Below, piece by piece: positions 31,858-40,200 of a stretch of DNA of 64,000 nt. The stretch comes from SIG575 sp964474295. GTDB lineage: Bacteria > Bacillota > Clostridia > Oscillospirales > Acutalibacteraceae. Location: positions 35,069 through 99,068 of the forward strand of contig CAYYRN010000002.1 in assembly GCA_964474295.1 (NCBI GenBank), given 5' to 3'. Position 1 is the first letter of the stretch. Each line of letters starts with the position of its first letter. The position numbers and the translations under genes are program-made. The notes under the pieces are model-generated. The model had not been told where the DNA came from and ran no database searches. It saw only the letters and a program-made list of their open reading frames with translations.

Positions 31858-33258
31858 ATGTTCGATAAAATAATTTCTTCATTAAACGACGCACTGTACG
31901 GATATATCCTTATAATACTTTTGCTTTTAGGCGGTATTTATTTTTTATTCAGAACAAGATTTGTACAGTTCAGATTGTTAAAAGAGCAGCTTCGCTGTGT
32001 TACTGAAAAGCCGAAAGACGGAAAAGGTGTGTCTTCCTTTCAAGCTCTTATGGTTTCGACGGCTTCAAGGGTCGGCACAGGTAACATAATAGGTGTTTCA
32101 ACCGCACTGTGCTTAGGCGGATTCGGTTCTGTTTTTTGGATGTGGATAATTGCAATTATCGGCAGTGCTTCTGCATTTGTTGAAAGTACACTTGCACAGA
32201 TATACAAAAAGAAAGGCCCGAACGGAAGCTACGGCGGTCCCGCTTATTACATTGAAGCTACGCTCAAAAGCCGCACCCTTTCCGTTGTCTTTTCCGTTTT
32301 TCTTATCCTAACTTACGCTTTCGGCTTTAATATGTTAGCTTCATATAATTTGCAGTCAACATTTTCGTCATACAGTTTTTACAACGAAAAATATTCACCA
32401 TGGATTATCGGCTTTATACTTGCCGTTTTAGTATGCTACTGTCTTATGGGCGGCGGCGAAAGAATAATTAAAACGACAAGCTTTTTAGTGCCTTTTATGG
32501 GCATTGCATATATACTTATCGCTCTTGTTATTGTTATAATGAACATCACCGTACTCCCCTCTGTTTTTCAAAAAATATTTACAGAAGCTTTTGATTTGGA
32601 TTCAATTTTCGGAGGTTTCAGCGGTTCATGTGTTATGTACGGAATTAAAAGAGGTTTATTCAGCAATGAAGCCGGTGTAGGTTCAGCACCGAATGCTTCG
32701 GCATCGGCTGACGTTAACCATCCCGTCAAGCAGGGACTTGTTCAAGTGCTTTCGGTTTTCATCGATACTTTACTCGTTTGCACCGCAACGGCATTTATGT
32801 GTATGTGTTCAGGCGTTGAACCGACAGCAAAGCTTTCGGGGGCTCCGTATGTTCAGGCGGCACTCAGCAGTACCCTCGGAACGTTTGGCCCGATTTTTAT
32901 TACAGTTGCAATGATTTTGTTTGCTTTTACCACATTGCTCGGCAACCTTTATTATGTTGACAACTGCTTGATTTTTTTGTTAAAGAAACAGCCGAGTAAA
33001 AAGTTTATGAGAATCTATCATATAATAGCTTCACTCGTTGTTTTTGCAGGTGCCGGATTAAATGCCGATTTGCTGTGGAACATAGCTGACATCACTATGG
33101 GCGGTATGACATTGATTAATATGCCCGTTATTTTAATTCTCAGCAAATATGCAATTAAAGCCTTGAAAAACTATGAACAACAAAGGAAAGAGGGAAAAGA
33201 ACCTGTTTTTTGTGCCAAAGACATCGGTCTCCCGCACGAAACAGACTATTGGAAATAA
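31858..33258 (+). CDS. Sodium:alanine/glycine symporter (AGCS family)
   Basis: A 466-residue amino-acid:Na+ symporter with about ten membrane segments. The family signature is visible: STASRVGTGNIIGVSTAL in the first third and GLFSNEAGVGSAPNASASAD in the second half, plus GPAYYIEATLK. AGGAGG lies 5 bases before the ATG at 31858; the ATG at 31843 lies upstream of this site and is unlikely. The gene follows the tRNA terminator; no separate promoter is evident in the 32-base gap, so read-through from the tRNA promoter may contribute. Confidence 0.93.
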   Translation: MFDKIISSLNDALYGYILIILLLLGGIYFLFRTRFVQFRLLKEQLRCVTEKPKDGKGVSSFQALMVSTASRVGTGNIIGVSTALCLGGFGSVFWMWIIAIIGSASAFVESTLAQIYKKKGPNGSYGGPAYYIEATLKSRTLSVVFSVFLILTYAFGFNMLASYNLQSTFSSYSFYNEKYSPWIIGFILAVLVCYCLMGGGERIIKTTSFLVPFMGIAYILIALVIVIMNITVLPSVFQKIFTEAFDLDSIFGGFSGSCVMYGIKRGLFSNEAGVGSAPNASASADVNHPVKQGLVQVLSVFIDTLLVCTATAFMCMCSGVEPTAKLSGAPYVQAALSSTLGTFGPIFITVAMILFAFTTLLGNLYYVDNCLIFLLKKQPSKKFMRIYHIIASLVVFAGAGLNADLLWNIADITMGGMTLINMPVILILSKYAIKALKNYEQQRKEGKEPVFCAKDIGLPHETDYWK

Positions 33259-33274
33259 GTTAATATAAATAATG

Positions 33275-33343
33275 CACCGCACTTTCTTTGGTTATGCTCC
33301 GAGTAGCTCGAAGTTATATACCAAAAAAAGTGCGGTGTTTTTT
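33275..33343 (+). terminator. Long terminator hairpin between converging genes
   Basis: CACCGCACTTT pairs with AAAGTGCGGTG near the T-run TTTTTTT, with an inner TTTGGT/ACCAAA stem and a small apical hairpin GAGTAGCTC. On the minus strand the same stem follows thiE. Confidence 0.75.
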
Positions 33344-33353
33344 ACTGCTGATT

Positions 33354-33995
33354 TCAAAGCGGAATATTCAAAATTCGACTAACTTTTTCTTTCAATTTTC
33401 GTGTTGCAAGATAAGGGTCATTGCTTTTCATTATTGCCGAAACAACAGCCACACCGGAAGCTCCACTGTTTTTTAACACATCGCAATTGTCAAAATTCAG
33501 TCCTCCGATTGCACATACCGGTATTGAAACTTTTTTACAAATTTCCGCAAGAGTTGAAACGGGTGTAAGAACTGTTTTAACTTTGGTTGTAGTCGGAAAA
33601 ACAGCACCCGTTCCGATATAATCAGCACCGTCTTGCTCTGCTTTTAATGCCGTTTCGACCGTTTTTGCCGTAGCACCTATTATTTTATTTGCACCGAGAA
33701 TTTTTCTTGCTTCTCTGACGGGCAAATCTTCACTTCCGATATGAACACCGTCTGCACCGCAAGCCAGTGCAATGTCAACACGGTCATCAATTATCAAGGG
33801 AATTTTAAACTTGTCCGTAATTTCTTTTACACGACACGCTAATTCATAAAAAGATTTTCCGCTTTTGTCTTTTTCACGGAGTTGAACGCACGTTGCCCCT
33901 CCTCTGCACGCAGCTTCAACAACTTTCAGAAATTCATCAGTTGAAAAATTTGTACTGTCAGTAACTAAATATAAAGATACGTCTATTTTATTCAT
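33354..33995 (-). CDS. thiE: Thiamine phosphate synthase ThiE
   Basis: A 213-residue TIM barrel that joins HMP-PP and HET-P to thiamine phosphate. Motifs: CVQLREKD (pyrimidine site), IDDRVDIALACGADGVHIG, IGATAKT, ADYIGTGAVFPTTTK and VCAIGGLNFDN. It overlaps thiM by 8 bases and is last in the thi operon. Confidence 0.95.
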   Translation of the reverse strand: MNKIDVSLYLVTDSTNFSTDEFLKVVEAACRGGATCVQLREKDKSGKSFYELACRVKEITDKFKIPLIIDDRVDIALACGADGVHIGSEDLPVREARKILGANKIIGATAKTVETALKAEQDGADYIGTGAVFPTTTKVKTVLTPVSTLAEICKKVSIPVCAIGGLNFDNCDVLKNSGASGVAVVSAIMKSNDPYLATRKLKEKVSRILNIPL

Positions 33996-34806
33996 AAAAT
34001 TTCACCTTAGCGTTTTTCCTTAAATACTCATCGTCCATAAAGTAAAAAGCATCTGTAATTTTTGCCCGAAAATCACTCAAACTGTTTGTCTTACGAAAGT
34101 ATTCCTCTGCATATTCACCTGCTGTTCCCATTGTGACGGCGGCTGACACCGCAGCTTTAAAAGGATTTGTCACGGCAAGATAAGTGGCACAAACGGCTCC
34201 CTGAACACATCCTGTACCTGTTATCAAAGGTAAAAGAGGACTTCCGTTTTCAATTAATACTGTTTTTGTTCCGTCGGATACGGCATCGATTTTTCCCGAA
34301 ATAAGCACAACAGAATTAAATTTTTTCGCAACTGTCTTTGCCAAGTCAACCAATCTGTCCGGCTCTGTATTACTTTGCGAATCAACGCCGATTGTTTCAT
34401 AAGCGTTTCCGTTTAAAGCTCTTATTTCGGCTTCATTACCCTTTATAACGCAAGGTTTGCACTCATCTATAAATTTTTTTGAAATTTTAAGTCTCGGACG
34501 GCTGCAAGCAACACCGACAGCATCAATAACACACGGGGTTTTGTTTTCCAAAGCCTTTTTACCGGAAATAAAAAATGATTTTATCCGCTCCTCTGATATG
34601 TTTCCGAGATTAACACAAAGTGAATTTGCGGCAGCCGTAATTTCTTCAACTTCGCCGCTATATTCCGCCATAATCGGTTTAGCACCCAATGCCAAAACGG
34701 CATTTGCACAATCATTAATTGTTATATGATTGGTAATACAATGTATAAGCGGTTTACTTTTTAATAGCATTTCTTTGGGACAAAAATCATTGTTTTTTTG
34801 ACTCAT
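33988..34806 (-). CDS. thiM: Hydroxyethylthiazole kinase ThiM
   Basis: A 272-residue ribokinase-like kinase that phosphorylates salvaged thiazole (HET) to HET-P. Motifs: HCITNHITINDCANA, PIMAEYSGEVEEI, VIDAVGV, KGNEAEI and TGTGCVQGA with the catalytic Cys-containing anion hole. I choose the ATG at 34806 with AGGTG 9 bases upstream; a GTG four codons earlier overlaps that site. It overlaps thiW by 20 bases. Confidence 0.95.
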   Translation of the reverse strand: MSQKNNDFCPKEMLLKSKPLIHCITNHITINDCANAVLALGAKPIMAEYSGEVEEITAAANSLCVNLGNISEERIKSFFISGKKALENKTPCVIDAVGVACSRPRLKISKKFIDECKPCVIKGNEAEIRALNGNAYETIGVDSQSNTEPDRLVDLAKTVAKKFNSVVLISGKIDAVSDGTKTVLIENGSPLLPLITGTGCVQGAVCATYLAVTNPFKAAVSAAVTMGTAGEYAEEYFRKTNSLSDFRAKITDAFYFMDDEYLRKNAKVKFYE

Positions 34807-35320
34807 AAGTTTTTTCACCTAACATTTTTTGAAATTTAGAAAGAAGGTTATTTCTTTTAAGCGTTATCAGCAAAACAAAAGCTATTGATCCGCCAATTAA
34901 GGTGCCGCCGATAAACGAGGGAACATAAAAAAGCCACGTTAGGTCGGTTCTGCCCCAAAAATATGTCATCACAGGATAGCTGACAATTGCACCGATAACA
35001 CCCGTACCGATAACTTCACCGATAACGGCACAAATAATTTTGCCTTTCGATAAACGATAAAAAACACCCGAAAGAAAAGCTCCGAAAATCGCTCCCGTCA
35101 ATGCCAAAGGAGGTATTCCCATAAAAATCATTCTGATAACACCGATTAAAAAGGCACAAAGCAGTGAATACCACGGACCCATTAATACGGAACAAACGAT
35201 GTTAATAAGGTGTGCCATAGGACACATACCCTCAACACGCAAGATAGGTGAAATAACAACACCTATCGCTACCATCATCGACAGCATAATTGTTTTTAAA
35301 AGTTTTGTTTTGTTTTTCAT
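34787..35320 (-). CDS. thiW: ECF transporter S component ThiW (thiazole uptake)
   Basis: A 177-residue membrane protein with about six hydrophobic segments. PILRVEGMCPMAHLINIVCS and LMGPWYSLLCAFLIGVIR are ThiW hallmarks; ThiW is the substrate-binding part of an energy-coupling-factor importer predicted to bring in the thiazole moiety, in keeping with thiM directly downstream. The shared ECF motor is not encoded here. GGGAG lies 7 bases before the ATG and can be paired away by TCTCCC upstream (see the leader entry). Confidence 0.92.
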   Translation of the reverse strand: MKNKTKLLKTIMLSMMVAIGVVISPILRVEGMCPMAHLINIVCSVLMGPWYSLLCAFLIGVIRMIFMGIPPLALTGAIFGAFLSGVFYRLSKGKIICAVIGEVIGTGVIGAIVSYPVMTYFWGRTDLTWLFYVPSFIGGTLIGGSIAFVLLITLKRNNLLSKFQKMLGEKTYESKKQ

Positions 35321-35563
35321 TTTACATTCTCCCTTACATTATTTCTGTTTACGGGAGATAATCTGCGAATTTTAGGACAGCCCTATCAACCGTAATACAG
35401 TCGGTCGATACTCAAAAGCATCCTCTCACTCCGAAACACGGATTCCCTCGCAGAAAAAATGATGGACGGCGCTCCCCGCACATCTATATATTATCGGGAA
35501 AAATCCCGTTATTTTTTGTCATTGAAACAATCAACTGACGAGTTTAGATAAATTATTTCAGAT
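35321..35563 (-). promoter_or_regulatory. Structured RNA leader between tenA and thiW (unassigned riboswitch candidate)
   Basis: A 243-base gap inside the thi operon. Reading the minus strand: (a) hairpin CGGGA/TCCCG (35508-35495); (b) hairpin 35484-35461, with GATG/CATC and CGG/CCG stems, followed by ATTTTTT, i.e. terminator-like; (c) a stem TCTGCGA/TCGCAGA (35454-35448 with 35368-35362) closing a junction that holds TCCG/CGGA, GATGC/GTATC, an 8-base ATCGACCG/CGGTTGAT and TAGG/CCTA; (d) TCTCCC (35358-35353) complementary to the thiW ribosome site GGGAGA (35333-35328). The 5' ACGGGA (35509-35504) can instead pair with TCCCGT (35356-35351). It lacks the TPP core ACCTGAT...GCGTAGG. Confidence 0.6.
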
Positions 35564-36223
35564 TTATTGCTTAATTTCCCAGGACATCTGCCAAAATGCC
35601 AATTCATAACGGGAACACGCAACAAAAATATCAACAAGATGGTTGATTTGCTCTTCTGTATAATACTCAGTCAAAGTATTCAATGTATTCAGCAAAACAA
35701 TATTATCGGCAGCATAGTCTTCGGATACATAACCTTTGAGCCAGTCACCGTAAAAACTATCATTGACGGAATCGGGAACATCTGCGACAATTTTCTTTGC
35801 AATCACTTCATAACTATACGCACAGGAAAGTATTGCCGTAAGGATTTCCGCTTCACCTTCCTCGTATGCCACACGGAGCATATAGGAAGTGTAAGACAAG
35901 TTATCAAGAGAGGGGTTCATACTATCAATTTCTTCTTGTGTAACACGCATCTTACTCAAATATCCGCTGTGAATATCCAGCTCGCCGTTCATCACAGTTA
36001 TATACTTAGCGAAAAGATTAGCTGTTTCCATACTTTTTGCTTTCGCCACACCAATAGCAAAAGTTTTGGCATATTCTTTCAAATAAAGAAAATCCTGTAT
36101 AATGTAATAGCGAAATTTTTCCTTATCAAGTGTTCCGTCTTTAATACCCAAAACAAACGGATGAGTGTTATATGAATCCCAAATCTCTTTTGTTGCGGCG
36201 AGCAGTCTGTCTGTTGTGTTCAT
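35564..36223 (-). CDS. tenA: TenA/thiaminase II family protein
   Basis: A 219-residue all-helical aminopyrimidine aminohydrolase that salvages HMP from degraded thiamine. The nucleophilic Cys is in ILSCAYSYEVIA (about residue 129), and the late Glu in SRYELAFWQMSW fits the classical (TenA_C) subgroup. It overlaps thiD by 4 bases. Its product HMP is phosphorylated by ThiD from the neighbouring gene. Confidence 0.93.
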   Translation of the reverse strand: MNTTDRLLAATKEIWDSYNTHPFVLGIKDGTLDKEKFRYYIIQDFLYLKEYAKTFAIGVAKAKSMETANLFAKYITVMNGELDIHSGYLSKMRVTQEEIDSMNPSLDNLSYTSYMLRVAYEEGEAEILTAILSCAYSYEVIAKKIVADVPDSVNDSFYGDWLKGYVSEDYAADNIVLLNTLNTLTEYYTEEQINHLVDIFVACSRYELAFWQMSWEIKQ

Positions 36224-37017
36224 TTTGAAAACTTCCCCTGTAAACCAAAATTATGCATTATCGGGCCGCTTCCTTTTCCAAGATTCAACATAGCCGCCAA
36301 AGCACAAGAAATATAATCTTTTGACCGCTGCACCGAATCAGAGATAGAATATCCTTTTGCCAGATTGGATGCGATAGCAGACGAAAGAGTACAACCTGTT
36401 CCGTGTGTGTTGGGATTGTCAATTCGTTTTCCCTCAAACCAGTGCTGACTGCCGCCCACATAAAGTAAATCATTAGCATCGTTAACGCTGTGACCGCCTT
36501 TCAACAGAACCGCACAGCCATATGTATCGCCAATGTATTTTGCAGCTTTTTCCATATCTTCTTTGCTGTGAACAGAAAAGTCAGACAAAATTTCCGCTTC
36601 GGGAATATTGGGTGTGACCAATGTGGAAAGCGGTAAGAGTTCCGATGCGAGAGTTGTAACCGCATCGGTTTTGATAAGCGAAGAACCTGCTGTAGCTATC
36701 ATAACCGGATCAACCACTATGTTCTTTGCTCGATAATACCGCAATCGCTCGGCAATTACTAAAATCAGCTCTTTCGAGGCTACCATACCGATTTTAACGG
36801 CGTCGGGGAAAATGTCATCGAATACTGCATCTAATTGTCTTCTTAAGAAGTCGGCTGTTACTTCCTGTATTGCTGTCACGCCGATAGTATTTTGAGCAGT
36901 AAGTGCCGTGACAGCACTCATACCATAAACACCATTCATAGTCATTGTTTTTATATCTGCCTGTATTCCCGCACCGCCGGACGAATCACTGCCCGCAATA
37001 GTAAGTACCGTTTTCAT
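36220..37017 (-). CDS. thiD: HMP/HMP-P kinase ThiD
   Basis: A 265-residue ribokinase-fold kinase giving HMP-PP. Motifs: TIAGSDSSGGAGIQADIKT at the N-terminus, DPVMIATAG, TPNIPEAEIL, LLKGGH and the anion hole NTHGTGCTLSSAIA. It is the first gene behind the TPP riboswitch. The operon has ThiD, TenA, ThiW, ThiM and ThiE but no ThiC, ThiG or ThiH, so it is a salvage route from HMP and thiazole. Confidence 0.95.
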   Translation of the reverse strand: MKTVLTIAGSDSSGGAGIQADIKTMTMNGVYGMSAVTALTAQNTIGVTAIQEVTADFLRRQLDAVFDDIFPDAVKIGMVASKELILVIAERLRYYRAKNIVVDPVMIATAGSSLIKTDAVTTLASELLPLSTLVTPNIPEAEILSDFSVHSKEDMEKAAKYIGDTYGCAVLLKGGHSVNDANDLLYVGGSQHWFEGKRIDNPNTHGTGCTLSSAIASNLAKGYSISDSVQRSKDYISCALAAMLNLGKGSGPIMHNFGLQGKFSK

Positions 37018-37033
37018 AATCTCAACCTTTCAT

Positions 37034-37071
37034 ATAAAAATAAAAGACCCTTACACCGAAGTGTAAGAGTC
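37034..37071 (-). terminator. Terminator in the TPP riboswitch expression platform
   Basis: On the minus strand GACTCTTACAC (37071-37061), loop TTCG, GTGTAAGGGTC (37056-37046), then TTTTATTTTT. It lies between the aptamer and thiD, as expected for a thiamine-OFF transcription switch. Confidence 0.85.
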
Positions 37072-37082
37072 TGAGATTCAAT

Positions 37083-37165
37083 CACGCTTTCCTACGACGG
37101 TGTTAACCAACAGGTTCAAAGGGTCAGGTTTTACCTTCTCAACTCCGAGGAGTCCCCCTAGCAAG
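37083..37165 (-). promoter_or_regulatory. TPP riboswitch (THI element) upstream of thiD
   Basis: Minus strand shows the aptamer core in order: GGGGGACTCC...GGAGTTGAGA (P2/P3 side with the CTGAGA-like T-helix), ACCCTTTGAACCTGTTGGTT and ACACCGTCGTAGGAAAG (P4/P5, pyrophosphate pocket). It begins a few bases after the predicted transcript start and is followed by the terminator at 37034-37071. Binding of thiamine pyrophosphate should stop expression of the salvage operon. Confidence 0.93.
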
Positions 37166-37169
37166 TGAA

Positions 37170-37198
37170 ATTGTAACACAATAAAATCTTTTTGTCAA
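37170..37198 (-). promoter_or_regulatory. Promoter of the thi operon
   Basis: On the minus strand TTGACA (37198-37193), 17-base spacer, TACAAT (37175-37170). Confidence 0.75.
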
Positions 37199-37235
37199 TA
37201 TAAAAATTTCTCCGCAAGATAAACTTGCGGAGAAA
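37199..37235 (-). terminator. Terminator of the giant dockerin gene
   Basis: A perfect 12-base stem TTTCTCCGCAAG/CTTGCGGAGAAA (37207-37218 with 37224-37235), followed on the minus strand by TTTTTATA. It directly abuts the thi promoter. Confidence 0.88.
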
Positions 37236-37240
37236 CTAAG

Positions 37241-40200
37241 TTAAATTTCATAGTTTGAAAGTGCTATAACAATCGTAAGGTCAATTGCATCAAGCCAACC
37301 GTCATTGCAAAGGTCAATCGCTTCTTTGACATAAGCCTCTTCAGGTTCTTCAAACTCATTAATATATGTTGCAACAGTTGTAACATCAATTGCAGTTACA
37401 AACGAGTCACCGTCAACGTCACCGTCAACAACAATTACATATTCTTTAATGAGATCGTCACCATCGAAATGCTTGACAATTGTTCCTGTTCCGAATCCGT
37501 TATCGGTAGCAATAACCTCTATTCTCGTATTATTACCGTAAGTAACGAAATTAGAAACTATTTCATCATCACTTACAATTTCCGAAAGACCTTTAATGTA
37601 GCCTTCGTCTGTAATAACAGCAGTTGAGTCGGATTTAAGTACAATCGTTGAAACATAATCGAGCTTTGCAACCGCTTCATTGATTGCATCGGCATAAGAC
37701 TTAATTTGTGACTGTTTGGTTGCGTCAAGGTCATAAACAACAGCTTCTATAGCTTTTTCTACAGCTTCAACAGTTCTTTCATCAATATCAATACCGATTG
37801 CTGTCATAGCATCGACTTTTTCGTTATAGTTCTCAATAGCTTCCTCAACGCAAGTATAATCACCGTCTTTAGGCTGAAGATTATTACAAGCATCTAAGAT
37901 TGCCTGAGCATAAGCATTTACTGATTCTTGTTCAAGGATATTAAGTCCGTATACAACATCACTAATTGCTTTCTCAACAATATCGTAATTTGTATAAAGG
38001 TCTTTGTCATATCCTTCAGCTTCTTTGATTGCCTCGGTAACACACGTGTAATCGGCATCCGCCCAAGCAGATTTCAATGCTTCAAGTGCATTGTTATAAT
38101 CTTCAATTGCAGCCTCGGCGGCAGGCTCATCGGCAATTGTCAAATCATCGGCATTTGCAATCATATCGGTAATTGCTTTTCTTTTTGCCAAATAATTTTC
38201 GTATGCCTCACTCTGATAATACGTTTCGCCGTATTCGGGAGTTACCTCGATAGCAGCTTCAAGTTCACCACGTTTAGTGAACGAACGCAACTGCAAATTA
38301 GTGTGTGCATCGATAATTGCCTGTGCAAGCTCGTTGAGTGTATCTTGTTCCGGCAAAGTCCAATAATAATCTTCACCGTAAGCCTCTACCGCAGCAATTG
38401 CATCGGCATATGCCTGATAAGATGTAGATTCATAATAAGATGCATCGAGAACTTCAAGTGCCAAAGCTTGTTCAAGAAGCGATGTATCGGCAGGTTTTGC
38501 TTTTAAATTATCCAGAGCATCATAAAGATTCTTTTTAAGAGTTAAATATCTTTCGTCATCTCTGATATCGCTGTACTCATCAGCAAAACTTTCAAGCTCA
38601 CTGTACGCACTGTAGAAAGCATTTACGGAATCGTCGGTGTAATCGTCTTCATCCCCGTCAATGCAAGCAGAGTCAAGAACCTCAAACAATTCGTCTTCAT
38701 AAGAGAACGGTAAAAATTCAAGACTTTCTTTTGCTTCGGAAATCGACGAAACAGCAGCTTCGATTCTCTCGTTATCGGCAGAAGTCAGACGGTCTTCGGA
38801 ATCAAGAATTTCTTTACCGTTTGCTACAGCACTTGCATATGCAGAATAAGAATCTTCCGTGTAATAATTCGACGGATAATCAAGCTCTGCGTTAACAAGG
38901 CTTTCGAGTTCTTCTGTATCGGCATCGAGAAGATAGAGATTTTTATACGCATTCTCAAGAGCATAAATCAAATCCATTCCCTCTTCATCATTGAGGAATG
39001 ACGGACCGTTGTCTTTAAATGTCTTCAAAGCGTTATAAGCACTTGTATAAGCCGAATAAGAATCCTGTGAATAATAACTCTCGTCATATTCAGGTACTTT
39101 GCTTAAAGCACTTTCCATTTGTGCTGTGTAAGAGAAAGGCTTGAGTGTAAGCTTGCTGTAAGCCAATTCAATTGATTCAGCAGCAGCATTTATTCTGAAA
39201 TTATCTACAATTGTAAGTCCCGTTTCATTAAGAATCGATCTACCGGTTGCAACTGCATTTGCAAACTCAGTATAAGTTTCGGTTGTATAATAATCGGAAG
39301 CATACTCAGGTGTCAAAGCAAGAGCTGAAACCAAAGCATCCGTCGTTGCGGGTTTAAGTTCGAGCAAGCTGTATGCATTGTTGATTTCATCAGTTGCATT
39401 ATCAACGATTGATTGCTGTTTTACTGTGTATTCCGTATGAGTTACAACTTCCTCACCGACTTTAACAGCATCGGTATACCTCTTATAAGAAGCTTCTGTA
39501 TAATACGATGCTTCATATGCAGGCTGCTTTAACAAAGCGGCTTTAAGGTGAGTAAATGTTGCGGGAGAATTCGGATTAATAACATTAACGCTTATATCGG
39601 CATCTGTCAAATCTATCGTCTGACCTGATACAATAACGTTCGTGTCAACTGTTTCGTTTTCAAAACGTCCGATATAAAGTTTACCGTTTTTATAGCTATC
39701 TGTCTTTTGGAACAACGGGTCAATCCAAATTTTTGCAGTAAAGGAATTGCCTTCGGAAACCGTAATATCATTTACCTTGAACTGAAGTTTTACAACAGTC
39801 TGTGCAGGTGAAAGAATTTGAGCATTTGAATTTAAGTTAGATGTAGGTGCGAGTGTAATAAGTGCATACTTCCACTGTGCTTTGGCTGTAGATGTGTAGC
39901 TTGAAGGATAGCCTTTTGCGGGACTTGAAATTGAACCGCCCTTTTCACATCCTGCTGCATATGTGCCTTCAAAAGAGAAAGCCTCATCAACATTTGCACC
40001 TACGAGTGTATAGAAGTTGCTGTCATAAAGCACCGGAATAGACGAAGCAGCGGCATAATAATCCGTTCCAACCGTAACCGAAACTGTTACAATATCACCC
40101 GGATATGAAGCTGTTCTGTCAGCCGAAAGAGAAATTGAAGCCTTATGAACCGATTCTGCATAAGTAAATACAGAATATGCAGCTCTGATCTGAGAGGCCA

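Noticed and set aside
35495..35516. Plus-strand intrinsic terminator (CGGGA-AAAA-TCCCG then TTATTTTTT)
   Set aside because: It fits a terminator on the plus strand, but no plus-strand gene precedes it; the stem is better explained as part of the minus-strand thiW leader.
35321..35563. A second TPP riboswitch before thiW
   Set aside because: GTGAGAGGATGC and GGGGAGCGCC look TPP-like in part, but the P4/P5 core (ACCTGAT...GCGTAGG) is absent, unlike the clear element at 37083-37165.
35567..36175. Plus-strand 202-codon open frame opposite tenA
   Set aside because: It lies wholly antisense to an intact tenA, has no ribosome site and gives a Cys/Phe/Ile-rich product typical of antisense frames.
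37928..38506. Plus-strand 192-codon open frame inside the giant dockerin gene
   Set aside because: Antisense shadow of the repeat region; no ribosome site or recognisable domain.
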